Assembly: GCA_025916675.1 (NCBI GenBank)
Contig: CP098402.1
Location: 1,979,205-2,043,204 of the forward strand
DNA: 64,000 bases
Direction: 5' to 3'
Source of the DNA: Phycisphaera sp.
GTDB lineage: Bacteria; Planctomycetota; Phycisphaerae; Phycisphaerales; UBA1924
The notes under the pieces were generated by a model. That model was not told where the DNA came from and did no database searches. It was given only the letters and a program-made list of their open reading frames with translations. The translations under genes and the position numbers were made by a program. Shown piece by piece: positions 1 through 8,324 of this stretch; position 1 is the stretch's first letter; each line of letters begins with the position of its first letter.

Positions 1-247
<247 letters not shown>

Positions 248-250
248 GCG

Positions 251-1099
251 TTACTGCTGCAGCACCGCGTCGGCCGGCGGCGCGAAGCCGGCTTCCTTGA
301 GCGTGTTGACGCGAACGAACTTGGCTTTGAGGTCGAACACCGCGTCGCCCAGCCAGAAGCCGTCGACGGTGACGCGGTGGAACATCTTCAGGCCCTTGCC
401 GCCCTCGACCTCGCGCCAGTCGCTGAAGGCCATGTAGACGGGCTCGCTGGGCGGGCCCTGCGTGATGCCGATGGGGCGACCGGTCTGCGGGTCGTAGTAG
501 TACTGTGCCAGCGGCGGCTCTCCCGGATCTGGTTCCCCTTTGGGCGAGAGCACGTCCGCTTGCGTGCTCTTGAATTCGCCCTGGCCGCGTGACTCGAGCG
601 GGTTTCGGTTCTCGAAGTGGCTGTGCGTCGGATTGATGACCGTCAGCGGGAACGACGCGAAGTCGACGACCTGATCGACCATCTCGTTCCGGCCGTACTC
701 CATGTCCGGGTCGACCTCGAACATCTCGACTTCCTGACCTTCCCACTCTCGCCAATACCTGTCACCCTGGGTGCCCGATCGCCCTTCGGTGGGCCCCATC
801 CGCATGCCGTACCACGCGGCACCCGAGCGCGACCACGCGAGATGGAATACGAGCGGATTGCCATCGCTCTGGCCCTCGAAGCGGACCTCCAGCGTGCGGA
901 CGTTGTCGAGCGCCGCGGCACCACCCACGAATGCGACCACGCGTTGAGCCACGGCCCGGGCGTCTGGATCCATCGTCTCAAGGGCGGCCAGGGTCCGCGA
1001 CGGGCCGCTCATGTCGGCGCCCCAATCGGGTGCATTGTTCTGGCACCCCGCAAGGCCCAGGCCCAACGCTGCCACGATCATCGCTTGCCAGGTTCGCAT
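251..1099 (-). CDS. Putative lipoprotein of unknown function
   Basis: A 282-residue protein whose start is set by a GGAGGTG ribosome binding site just upstream of an ATG at 1099; an ATG further upstream lacks one. Residues 1-19 form a short signal peptide ending in a lipobox (LGLAGC), so it should be lipid-anchored in the envelope. The mature part holds many aromatic and beta-prone stretches ('TLEVRFEGQSDGNPLVFHLAW', 'YYYDPQTGRPIGI', 'FHRVTVDGFWLGDAVFDL') that resemble LolA/LolB-like outer-membrane lipoprotein-sorting folds or DUF6503-like proteins. That resemblance is inferred from pattern only. It is divergent from terC. Confidence 0.7.
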   Translation of the reverse strand: MRTWQAMIVAALGLGLAGCQNNAPDWGADMSGPSRTLAALETMDPDARAVAQRVVAFVGGAAALDNVRTLEVRFEGQSDGNPLVFHLAWSRSGAAWYGMRMGPTEGRSGTQGDRYWREWEGQEVEMFEVDPDMEYGRNEMVDQVVDFASFPLTVINPTHSHFENRNPLESRGQGEFKSTQADVLSPKGEPDPGEPPLAQYYYDPQTGRPIGITQGPPSEPVYMAFSDWREVEGGKGLKMFHRVTVDGFWLGDAVFDLKAKFVRVNTLKEAGFAPPADAVLQQ

Positions 1100-1172
1100 C
1101 GAGCACCTCCCGCGGCGTTTGTCTCCCGCTGGCACGATAGGGCGGTGTGGGTGTGCGTTCATCCAGGAGATG

Positions 1173-1207
1173 AACGAGCCCCTCGCTCGCGCGAGGGGCT
1201 CGTTTTT
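1173..1207 (+). terminator. Terminator-like hairpin immediately upstream of terC
   Basis: A perfect 12-bp stem (1175-1186 with 1191-1202), a four-base loop and a run of five T on the plus strand form a textbook intrinsic terminator. No plus-strand gene ends just before it: it lies between two divergent genes and only 26 bases ahead of the terC start. It could be a transcriptional attenuator in the terC leader or a relic of a lost gene. Read on the minus strand the T run is only two bases, so it is oriented towards terC. Confidence 0.7.
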
Positions 1208-1232
1208 GACGGATACCGGCTAAACTCACCCC

Positions 1233-2111
1233 ATGATCGAATGCCTCGCATGCCTTGAAACCATCACGCCCATGCTCGCCTTCCTGGCCGACGACGCCGT
1301 CGCGCCATCGCCCGAGCATGTTGGCTTCTTCACCGCCGCGGGGCTCATCGCCCTGCTCACGCTGACGACCCTCGAGATCGTCCTGGGCATCGACAACGTG
1401 GTGTTCATCGCCATCCTGGCCAACCGGTTGCCCAAGGAGAAGCAGGCCAGGGCCCGCACCATCGGGCTGCTGCTGGCGATGGTGATGCGGCTGATCCTCC
1501 TGGCTCTCGCGTTCCTCATCATCCAGCTCAACGAGCCGTTCTACACGATCCCCTGGGTCGACATCCCGCTGTCGGGCAAGAGCCTCATTTTGCTGGGCGG
1601 CGGGCTGTTCCTCATCGCCAAGGCGACGATGGAGATCCACCACATGGTCGAGGACGGCGGGGCCCACAAGGACGACCCCGACGCCCGCCCGGGCATGGGC
1701 AAGGCGGCCGCCAGCTTCGGCGCGGTCCTGTTCCAGATCCTCATGCTCGACCTGGTATTCTCGCTCGACTCGGTCATCACCGCCGTGGGCATGACCAGCA
1801 ACTACTGGATCATGGCGACCGCGGTGGTCATCTCCATCGCCGTGATGATCGCCTTCGCCGGGCCGATCGCCCGCTTCGTGCAGAAGCACCCGACGATGAA
1901 GACGCTCGCCTTGGCGTTCCTGGTGCTCATCGGCGTCTTGCTGGTGGCCGAGGGCGCAGGCCAGCACCTGCCCAGGGGCTACATCTACTTCGCGATGGCC
2001 TTCGCGCTGATCGTCGAGATCGTGAACATGAAGGCGGGGCACCGGCGCAAGCTGGGCGCCAAGGGCGCGGGCGCGACGCCCACGCCGCCCGAGGGCGATT
2101 CAGCCTCATAA
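1233..2111 (+). CDS. TerC family integral membrane protein
   Basis: A 292-residue polytopic membrane protein of the TerC/Alx family, members of which act in metal (notably Mn2+) export or metal-stress tolerance. The family landmarks are present: 'LEIVLGIDNVVFI' in the first helices, a second acidic membrane motif 'LVFSLDSVITAVG' (about residues 172-184), and 'IARFVQKHPTMKTLALAFLVLIG' near the end. About seven hydrophobic helices are visible. The start is uncertain: ATG at 1233 lacks a clear ribosome site and ATG at 1272 is also possible. A terminator-like hairpin sits just ahead of the gene. Confidence 0.9.
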   Translation: MIECLACLETITPMLAFLADDAVAPSPEHVGFFTAAGLIALLTLTTLEIVLGIDNVVFIAILANRLPKEKQARARTIGLLLAMVMRLILLALAFLIIQLNEPFYTIPWVDIPLSGKSLILLGGGLFLIAKATMEIHHMVEDGGAHKDDPDARPGMGKAAASFGAVLFQILMLDLVFSLDSVITAVGMTSNYWIMATAVVISIAVMIAFAGPIARFVQKHPTMKTLALAFLVLIGVLLVAEGAGQHLPRGYIYFAMAFALIVEIVNMKAGHRRKLGAKGAGATPTPPEGDSAS

Positions 2112-2123
2112 CCAGGACCAATG

Positions 2124-2152
2124 AGAAAGACGGGCCCCAGAGGGACCCGTCC
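2124..2152 (-). terminator. Hairpin downstream of tRNA-Val and of terC
   Basis: A GACGGG...CCCGTC stem with inner GC pairs is followed on the minus strand by TTTCTC, suiting the end of the tRNA-Val transcript. On the plus strand it also follows terC by about 15 bases but there the T run is poor. It may serve both converging genes. Confidence 0.5.
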
Positions 2153-2166
2153 TTCGTCCGAACAAG

Positions 2167-2240
2167 TGGGCGATACAGGACTTGAACCTGTGACCTCCTC
2201 GATGTCAACGAGGCGCGCTAGCCAACTGCGCTAATCGCCC
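2167..2240 (-). tRNA. tRNA-Val (anticodon GAC)
   Basis: A full cloverleaf can be drawn: acceptor stem GGGCGAT/ATCGCCC, D-arm with AGTTGGCTA loop, anticodon stem CCTCG/CGAGG with loop TTGACAT (anticodon GAC, reading GUC/GUU), and T-arm ACAGG-TTCAAGT-CCTGT. The discriminator is A and the CCA end is not encoded. Confidence 0.95.
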
Positions 2241-2444
2241 GCATGGTCGCCCCCCTACCGCGCCTGGCAGCCAGGAGGGCCCGGAGTATATCGGCCCGCA
2301 ACCCATCAGGCGACAGCCCGTACAATCTTCAGGTCGCCACGAAGCCACCCCCCGCCACCGAGGCGGCCGGGTCGGCCCCCGCCAGCCAGCGGCCCAGCCC
2401 CGGGCCCCTCCCCCCCCAACCGCCCGGGCACACAGGAGGCCACC

Positions 2445-3404
2445 ATGCGCCCCACCCGTTCGGCCCTGCTCGCTCTCACGCTCGTTGGCACGCTGCCCGC
2501 AGCATCCCTCGCCCAGGACGCCCCGGCCACGCCCGCGCCGTCGTCGCTGCCCACGGTCGACGACCCGGCCGCCATCGGGCAGGAACTGGAGACCCAAGAA
2601 GAACTCAAGGACGCCCTCAAGGCCCACCACCTCCGCCGCGAGCACCTCGAGGTCGAGCTGCGCCGCATCCGCCACCGCTACTTCCGCAACCCACGGGCCC
2701 AAGACCTGCGCGCCGCCGGTTTCGAGAAACTCAAGGCGTACAACGACCCGGCCATCTTCGAGTCGATGATCGAGATCTTCAGCCGGGCGGGCGACGACGT
2801 GGTCGAGTTCATCATCGACCACCTGGCCTCGCTGGAAACTCCCGAGGCGCTGGCGACCGTCGCGTGGACGGCCGTCTTCGACAGCCACGCGCGCCGCCGC
2901 GCGATGGCCACCGACACGCTGGCCGACACACTCGACGGGAAGGATGCGCCGCGCGCCGTCAAGAGCGTCGTCGCCGATGGGCTCCGCCGCGCCCACGACC
3001 CGCACGTGGCCAACGCCGCGGGCCTGGCCGCCACGCTCAAGATGGCCGACGCCATCCCCGCCATGATCGCCAGCCAGGTCGTCGGCCGGGGCAACGGCTC
3101 GGGCGGCGGCAGCCTGGCGTACATCCTCATCGGCCAGCAGCAGGCCTTCGTGAGCGACCTCGAACCAGTGGTCGGCGACAGCGCCGTCGCGTTCGACCCG
3201 ACCCTGAGCGTCGTGACCGAGGGCGTGGTGCTCCGCGTGATGGACGCCGTCGTGGTCACCTACCGCGTCGAGGTCCACGACGCCCTGGTCCGCCTCACCA
3301 GCGACCTGAGCGGCCGCGACACGAGCTACCTGGGCTGGGACGTGCCCAAGTGGCGGCAGTGGTACACGAAGGAGTTTTTGCCGGAGTATGCAGGGCGGAA
3401 GTAG
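2445..3404 (+). CDS. Secreted helical (HEAT-like) protein of unknown function
   Basis: A 319-residue protein with an AGGAGG ribosome site seven bases before the ATG and a signal peptide ending near 'ASLAQ' (residue ~24). The mature part begins with a Pro/Ala-rich linker and a charged helix rich in Glu/Arg (about 50-85). It continues as alternating helices ('ALATVAWTAVFDSHARRRAMATDTL', 'VANAAGLAATLKMADAIPAMI') typical of HEAT/armadillo-type repeat proteins. The C-terminus is 'WRQWYTKEFLPEY', a 'W..W' motif common at the end of planctomycetal repeat proteins. Probably periplasmic. No enzymatic motif is seen. Confidence 0.75.
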   Translation: MRPTRSALLALTLVGTLPAASLAQDAPATPAPSSLPTVDDPAAIGQELETQEELKDALKAHHLRREHLEVELRRIRHRYFRNPRAQDLRAAGFEKLKAYNDPAIFESMIEIFSRAGDDVVEFIIDHLASLETPEALATVAWTAVFDSHARRRAMATDTLADTLDGKDAPRAVKSVVADGLRRAHDPHVANAAGLAATLKMADAIPAMIASQVVGRGNGSGGGSLAYILIGQQQAFVSDLEPVVGDSAVAFDPTLSVVTEGVVLRVMDAVVVTYRVEVHDALVRLTSDLSGRDTSYLGWDVPKWRQWYTKEFLPEYAGRK

Positions 3405-3444
3405 GCTTGGACCAAGCAGAAGAGCATCAGGTTGCCCCTTTTCG

Positions 3445-4470
3445 CTATGACGCTTTCTCTGCTTCAAGGATCTTGCGACACAGTTCTGTGATGGACCCCG
3501 CAGGCGCATCGAGTCGCTTGGTGATCGAGTCGATGGGCGAAGCGACAGTGCCAGATTGAGCTCTAACCGCAGGGGCGGGGCCGGCGTCGTCGTAGTGCAT
3601 GACCCACTCGCCAGGCAGCAGACCACAATAGAAATTGCCAAGCAGGGTGCCGAGACCGGTTGTGAGAGTGACCGCGTCGCATCGCTGGGCACTACTGTCT
3701 TTGCGCCACGCCTCAAGCGTCGCATCGAGCACCGGCGGCGAGAGTTGCCCGTCTGGCGCGGTGCCATATTGGCGGATTAGCGCCGTGCCCGCGTTACGCC
3801 ACACCTCAAGTTGCGCCACGACCTCGACCGTCAAGGGTTCACTCCGCTGCCCCTCCCACCAGGCCGTATCGGGCTTCCTCTCAGCAATAGATCCCGTTGG
3901 CGAAATTAGAACCTTGGTGTTGGTGATTGCGAGGCGCTTCGAGTCGTAGTCTCGTCGCATGCGCACACGGAAAGATTGATCGCCATCAGATGTATATATG
4001 TGCGGAGACACGGGATGTTCAGCAACCATAAAGCGTTCGAGCGATGTTGCGGCCGTGTTATTGGTGTCCGGCAGCCGAAAGGCAACCAACTCGTCAACGG
4101 CTGGGACGCACAAGCCGAACTCATCACCAAGATGCGTTTGGCAAAACGTGACAAAACTTGGCTCGACGAATAATCCGGAAACAAACGCCGTGCCCTCTAT
4201 GACAATGAGCGTTACCTGACCGGCCGGACCCCTGAACGCTTGCACAACGCCCGGCCGCTGTGCGATTTCGGCAAGATTCTGTCGAGCCTGCACCATGGCT
4301 GCATCGAAACCGCCATGTTCTTGCAGGTCTACGTCGGTAAGATATCTCCAGCCCTGCTCGTCACCATCCACAATGCAGAGGATGTGGTCATCAAGCCACG
4401 GCCGGTTCGCGAAGACTTGCGAGCCCTCGCCCAAACACGCGTCGAGCCGGACCTGAGGGTAGACCGCCAT
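3445..4470 (-). CDS. Hypothetical cytosolic protein, DUF1444/DUF3806-like
   Basis: A 341-residue protein with no signal peptide or membrane segment. The central region (about 90-200) has patches such as 'VPAVDELVAFRLPDTNN' and 'MRRDYDSKRLAITNTKVLISP' that recall the DUF1444/YtpQ family. The C-terminal 'GLGTLLGNFYCGLLPGEWVMHYDD' (about 275-298) resembles the 'lG..lG......W' core of DUF3806. Both assignments are by eye. It is slightly richer in AT than its neighbours. The stop is 40 bases from the convergent gene upstream of it, and the ABC ATPase ends 65 bases upstream on the same strand. Confidence 0.65.
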   Translation of the reverse strand: MAVYPQVRLDACLGEGSQVFANRPWLDDHILCIVDGDEQGWRYLTDVDLQEHGGFDAAMVQARQNLAEIAQRPGVVQAFRGPAGQVTLIVIEGTAFVSGLFVEPSFVTFCQTHLGDEFGLCVPAVDELVAFRLPDTNNTAATSLERFMVAEHPVSPHIYTSDGDQSFRVRMRRDYDSKRLAITNTKVLISPTGSIAERKPDTAWWEGQRSEPLTVEVVAQLEVWRNAGTALIRQYGTAPDGQLSPPVLDATLEAWRKDSSAQRCDAVTLTTGLGTLLGNFYCGLLPGEWVMHYDDAGPAPAVRAQSGTVASPIDSITKRLDAPAGSITELCRKILEAEKAS

Positions 4471-4535
4471 TCACTCATCTCCCTTGGGACAGTCATCGGC
4501 CAACCGAATTCTCAACCGCTTCCGGTGCCTAGAAC

Positions 4536-5483
4536 CTATTGCACCAACCCCTTCGTCAACCGCATGAACGCCGTCTCCAGGTTCACCGCTTCTTCGGTGA
4601 AGTGCTTCAGACGGAACCCGTGGTTGATGAGGATGCTGGGCACGTCGGCGATGGCCACCGAGCCCTCCTGGTCGAGCGTGAGGTGGATCTCCACGCCGTC
4701 GTCGCCGTCGACCAGGTCGGCCTTCTTCACGCCGGGCAGCTTGGCCAGCACCTCGGCCGCGTCGGGCGAACGCTCGACCACCTGCAAATGCAGCACGTGG
4801 CCCACCCTCGCCCGGTTCAGCGCCTCGCGGACGGTGCCGGTGTAGAGCAGCTTGCCGCGCTCGATGATGCCAACGACGTTGCACAGCTCGGCCAGCTCGT
4901 GCAAAATGTGGCTCGAGATCAGGATGGTCTTGCCCATCCGCTTGAGTTCCTTCAAGAGCTCCCTGATCTCGATGCGAGCCCGCGGGTCGAGGCCCGATGC
5001 GGGTTCGTCCATCAGCAGCACCTTCGGGTCGTGCAGCAACACCCGCGCCACGCTCAGCCGCTGCTGCATGCCGCGGCTCAGGCTGTTCACCTCGGCGGTC
5101 GCCTTGTACGTCAGGTCGGTCAGCTCGAGCACGTCGCTCACGACGGTCTTGCGTTGCTTGCCGTGGATGTCATACGCCGCCGCGAAGAACTCGAGGTACT
5201 CGGTGACGACCATGTCCTCGTACGCGCCCATGAAGTCGGGCACGTAGCCGATGAGCGGTCGGATCATCCGGTTCTGGTAGCCGATGGTGTGCCCGGCCAC
5301 CTGGGCCTGCCCGCTGCTCGGCTTCAGCAGCGTGGCCAGCACCTTGATGGTCGTCGTCTTGCCCGCGCCATTGGGGCCGATGAAGCCGAAGCAATCGCCC
5401 TCGTCGATCGCCAGATTGAGATTGTCCAGCGCGACGAGTTCGCCGTAACGTTTGGTCAGGTTGATGGTCTCGATGATCGGCAC
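4536..5483 (-). CDS. ABC transporter ATP-binding protein
   Basis: A 315-residue ATPase that would power a membrane transporter on the cytosolic face. All nucleotide-binding motifs are present: Walker A GPNGAGKTT (~41-49), Q-loop region, ABC signature 'SRGMQQRLS' (~135), Walker B 'VLLMDEPASGLDPRAR' and H-loop 'ISSHIL'. A C-terminal ~90-residue extension resembles the regulatory domain of NatA/CcmA-type ATPases. The start chosen is a GTG at 5483 preceded by GGGAG; the reading frame stays open further upstream but that extension would run into the upstream gene. No permease gene adjoins it. The nearest same-strand partner is the large membrane protein 46 bases upstream. Confidence 0.92.
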   Translation of the reverse strand: MPIIETINLTKRYGELVALDNLNLAIDEGDCFGFIGPNGAGKTTTIKVLATLLKPSSGQAQVAGHTIGYQNRMIRPLIGYVPDFMGAYEDMVVTEYLEFFAAAYDIHGKQRKTVVSDVLELTDLTYKATAEVNSLSRGMQQRLSVARVLLHDPKVLLMDEPASGLDPRARIEIRELLKELKRMGKTILISSHILHELAELCNVVGIIERGKLLYTGTVREALNRARVGHVLHLQVVERSPDAAEVLAKLPGVKKADLVDGDDGVEIHLTLDQEGSVAIADVPSILINHGFRLKHFTEEAVNLETAFMRLTKGLVQ

Positions 5484-5529
5484 GCGACACTCCCTTGCTC
5501 GCCCCTTGCCGGGGCTCCTCGGCCGGCGG

Positions 5530-8031
5530 TTAGAAGCCCGGGCCCTCTTCGTCCTCGTCGGCAGCATCCGGATCGGGCGTCGCCAGGATCTCGGGCGGCT
5601 GGCCATCCAGCGGGTACACCCAGCGCACGAACGTCCGCCCGCGCAGGTTCGGGTCTCGGCCCTCGATGGTTATGGGCGTCGGACAAGGCGCACCACGCTC
5701 GGCGTTGCCCACGCCCATGTGCCCTAGCACGATGATGCAAGGCCGCGTCATCCACACGCTCATGTCCATGCCGTGCAGCACCCGTCGCGTGGCCGCACCG
5801 TACTGGCCCTGGGCCCCGGTCCGGCTGGTCGGTGGCGCGCCGATCTGGTTAATAAAGCTGGCGATGACGAGCTGCTCGCTCACGCTGCTAGCGTCACCGG
5901 GCAAGTCGTCGCTCGTTGAAAACGTGTTGAGCTGCGGCACGCCACGGCCGTCGAGAAGCTTGCGCAGCGATGGATCGTAAGTTCCAAGATAGCTCGTATT
6001 CGCGGCCAGATCCAACATGGTTCCCGATGGCCAAACGCTGTTCAGCCCGAACGCCGACGCGTTCATGATCGGGCGATTCGGGTCCACGCCCGGCCGCACG
6101 TCGTACATGCCGTGGTTCACGATGATGACCACGTCGTGCAGGTTGCCGGGCAGGTCGTGCAGCAGCCATCCGGTGGCCTCACTCGTACGTTGCGACGCGG
6201 GGATGCCAGTCGGGCGTGGCGTTGCCCGCAGCACGCCGGGCGCACCGTTCGCGTCCACCGGCGTGGGCATGCCCCACACGATGGGCCCGGCCCACTGCAC
6301 GCTCAGCTCCTTCATCGTCGAACGCACGGGGAAGCTCATGCCGCTCGGCCGGGCCGCCAGCACGGGGTAGCCGCGGTTGTCGGGGAACGTGCCGACGGTC
6401 GCGTTGATCTCCGGGCTCATCCACGGGCTCATCGTCGCGATGGTCGAGCCCGCGTCCTCGTCGCCCACGCGCACGGTCGCCTGCCCATACCACGGCACGA
6501 TGAGCCCGGCCCAGGTGCGCGTGCGCTGCTCGGTCTGCCCGTACACGTGATCGATCACCGTGAGGTGCGCGCCGCGGATCGACGCGGGGCTGAGCAGCAC
6601 CGCGCCGCCCCAGGCGATGCCGGTGAACACCGCCGTCACGCCCACGAAGGCTACCCACGCGTGCTTGGCCCGGCCGGTCTTCTTGAGCACCGCGAAGCCC
6701 ACCGGACCGGCGATGAGCCAGTACGTGATGAACACCACGAAGCCCAATAGCACGCCAGCCGCCGGGCTGCCCGTCTGTGCGATGGCCGCATCGATGGCGT
6801 GGTCGTAGTGGCGCACCTTGCGGTCGGGCGGCCTGAGCTGCACACCGCCGGCCGGGCCGCGCATGCTCCAGGGCCGCAGATCCCCGCGACGCCCCAGCAC
6901 GCGGTGCCAGAAGCTGCCCGCCGATGGCACGCCCACGCGCAATAACGAGTCGTCGCCCACGTCGATGCCCACCAGCGAGACCTGCCCGAGCCCGACCTGC
7001 CGTCGCACCACGATCGCGCGATCCTGCGGGTCGCTCAGCACCACGAACGCGTCCTCGTCGTCGGCATCGGCGCGAGGCTCGAACGTGTGCGCGACGATGG
7101 TGTTGGGCAGCACGATGTCGTTGCGTAGCGTCAGCAGCGGGCGGATCGGCCCGGTCGGATAATCGGCGTCGCGCGTGGCCGTCACGCGGGGCATGATGTC
7201 GAACAGCGGGTTGTTCAGTTCGCCCGACAGCCACGTGCTCCCGACCTGGGGCATCACGACCACCAAGTGACCGCCCTGCTTGACCCACCGCCGCAGCGTG
7301 TCGGCCCGCTCGGCCCCCAGCGTCACGGGCTCGTCCTGCGTCCACACGAACACGTCGTACTGGCTTAGCCCCGCCCACGCGTCGGGCATGGTCGCCGGGT
7401 TCAGCCGCGTGGCGACAGCTATCGGCTCGTGCAGCCGCGTGTCGTAGGGCTTGTCCTGCCCATCGCCGTACGCCGTGAGCCCGGCGGTACGCGAGCCGAC
7501 AACCCCGATCATCCCCGTTTCGGCGCTGACCAATCCTCTCGGGCTCAGGTACGCCTCGCCCACCATCCTCCCCGCCCGGGGCGAGGCGGTGTCGGTCTGC
7601 TCGGCCTCGTACACCCGCGCCAGCAGGCGGTCGCCCGTCCTGAAACGGAACGGCATGCGCAGGTACGTCCAGATCTCCTGCCGCTGGCCCGGGTTCGACG
7701 CGAGCCCGCGCTCGTATTCGGTGGTGTCCCCGTCGGCGTCCTTGACCTCGATCCGCACCAGCAACTCACGCTGCCTCACGCCCCGGTCGGTGATCGCCAG
7801 CCGCAGCCCGGTCCACGAGCCCGGACGAACGACGTCGCCGAGCCCGAATTCGACCGCGTCGATCGCCACCTCACCCTGCCCGATGCCAAGGGCCGCCGCG
7901 GGATCATCGGGGTCGGCATCCTGGGCCAGCACCGCGGGGCCCGCGAGCAGCCCAACGGCAAGAACGACACCAATCAGGCCCGAGCGAATCGGGGTTAAGA
8001 TGGGCCCGAGAACAACCGATACCAATTCCAT
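5530..8031 (-). CDS. Large membrane protein with a glutamine-amidotransferase-like domain
   Basis: An 833-residue protein with a signal peptide (to about 'AVLAQD', residue ~37). A periplasmic beta-rich region follows, then a segment at ~215-265 ('YDVFVWTQDEPVTL...RRWVKQGGHLVVVMPQ') of the class I glutamine-amidotransferase-like fold often seen in large planctomycetal membrane proteins. Two adjoining transmembrane helices lie at ~428-452 and ~458-482, and a long C-terminal region ends in an acidic tail. It precedes the ABC ATPase by 46 bases, so the two probably form one operon, as in GldG-like systems. That functional link is inferred. Its ATG start overlaps by two bases the start of the divergent small gene. 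Confidence 0.72.
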   Translation of the reverse strand: MELVSVVLGPILTPIRSGLIGVVLAVGLLAGPAVLAQDADPDDPAAALGIGQGEVAIDAVEFGLGDVVRPGSWTGLRLAITDRGVRQRELLVRIEVKDADGDTTEYERGLASNPGQRQEIWTYLRMPFRFRTGDRLLARVYEAEQTDTASPRAGRMVGEAYLSPRGLVSAETGMIGVVGSRTAGLTAYGDGQDKPYDTRLHEPIAVATRLNPATMPDAWAGLSQYDVFVWTQDEPVTLGAERADTLRRWVKQGGHLVVVMPQVGSTWLSGELNNPLFDIMPRVTATRDADYPTGPIRPLLTLRNDIVLPNTIVAHTFEPRADADDEDAFVVLSDPQDRAIVVRRQVGLGQVSLVGIDVGDDSLLRVGVPSAGSFWHRVLGRRGDLRPWSMRGPAGGVQLRPPDRKVRHYDHAIDAAIAQTGSPAAGVLLGFVVFITYWLIAGPVGFAVLKKTGRAKHAWVAFVGVTAVFTGIAWGGAVLLSPASIRGAHLTVIDHVYGQTEQRTRTWAGLIVPWYGQATVRVGDEDAGSTIATMSPWMSPEINATVGTFPDNRGYPVLAARPSGMSFPVRSTMKELSVQWAGPIVWGMPTPVDANGAPGVLRATPRPTGIPASQRTSEATGWLLHDLPGNLHDVVIIVNHGMYDVRPGVDPNRPIMNASAFGLNSVWPSGTMLDLAANTSYLGTYDPSLRKLLDGRGVPQLNTFSTSDDLPGDASSVSEQLVIASFINQIGAPPTSRTGAQGQYGAATRRVLHGMDMSVWMTRPCIIVLGHMGVGNAERGAPCPTPITIEGRDPNLRGRTFVRWVYPLDGQPPEILATPDPDAADEDEEGPGF

Positions 8032-8323
8032 GAACGTCCCTAGCGAGGCCGGGTTCGTGCTGGTGGGCATCGCCGCCCTGGGCATCGGTGCCATGCTGCT
8101 GTCCATGGCCGCCGCCATCCGCCATGGGGTTAGCTTCATCGAACTCGAAGCACGCGTCAAGGCGCTACGCGCCCAGCAGCGCCAGTTGCTGATCGAACGC
8201 GGCATGATCGAGCCAGACGAGGGCGAGATCATCGAGGTCGACGTAGTCGACGACGAAGAGGCCATCCAGGCCATCCCCGTCGACGAGGACGAGCCCGCCC
8301 AGCCCGAACGCATGGCGGCCTGA
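8030..8323 (+). CDS. Small single-pass membrane protein of unknown function
   Basis: A 97-residue protein with one N-terminal hydrophobic helix ('GFVLVGIAALGIGAMLLSMAAAI', ~8-30), a short basic coiled-coil segment ('EARVKALRAQQRQLLIERGM') and a strongly acidic tail. The layout suggests an inner-membrane protein with a cytosolic tail. The start is ambiguous: ATG at 8030 overlaps the opposite gene's ATG, and an in-frame ATG at 8000 would add ten residues. It converges with the dipeptidase gene with a single base between. Confidence 0.6.
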   Translation: MNVPSEAGFVLVGIAALGIGAMLLSMAAAIRHGVSFIELEARVKALRAQQRQLLIERGMIEPDEGEIIEVDVVDDEEAIQAIPVDEDEPAQPERMAA

Positions 8324-8324
8324 C

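Noticed and set aside
1100-1232. yybP-ykoY (manganese) riboswitch ahead of terC
   Set aside because: The hairpin fits a leader but the conserved aptamer internal loop cannot be found by eye.
5484-5606. N-terminal extension of the ABC ATPase
   Set aside because: It would overlap the preceding gene, has no family similarity, and a GTG with a good ribosome site lies at 5483.
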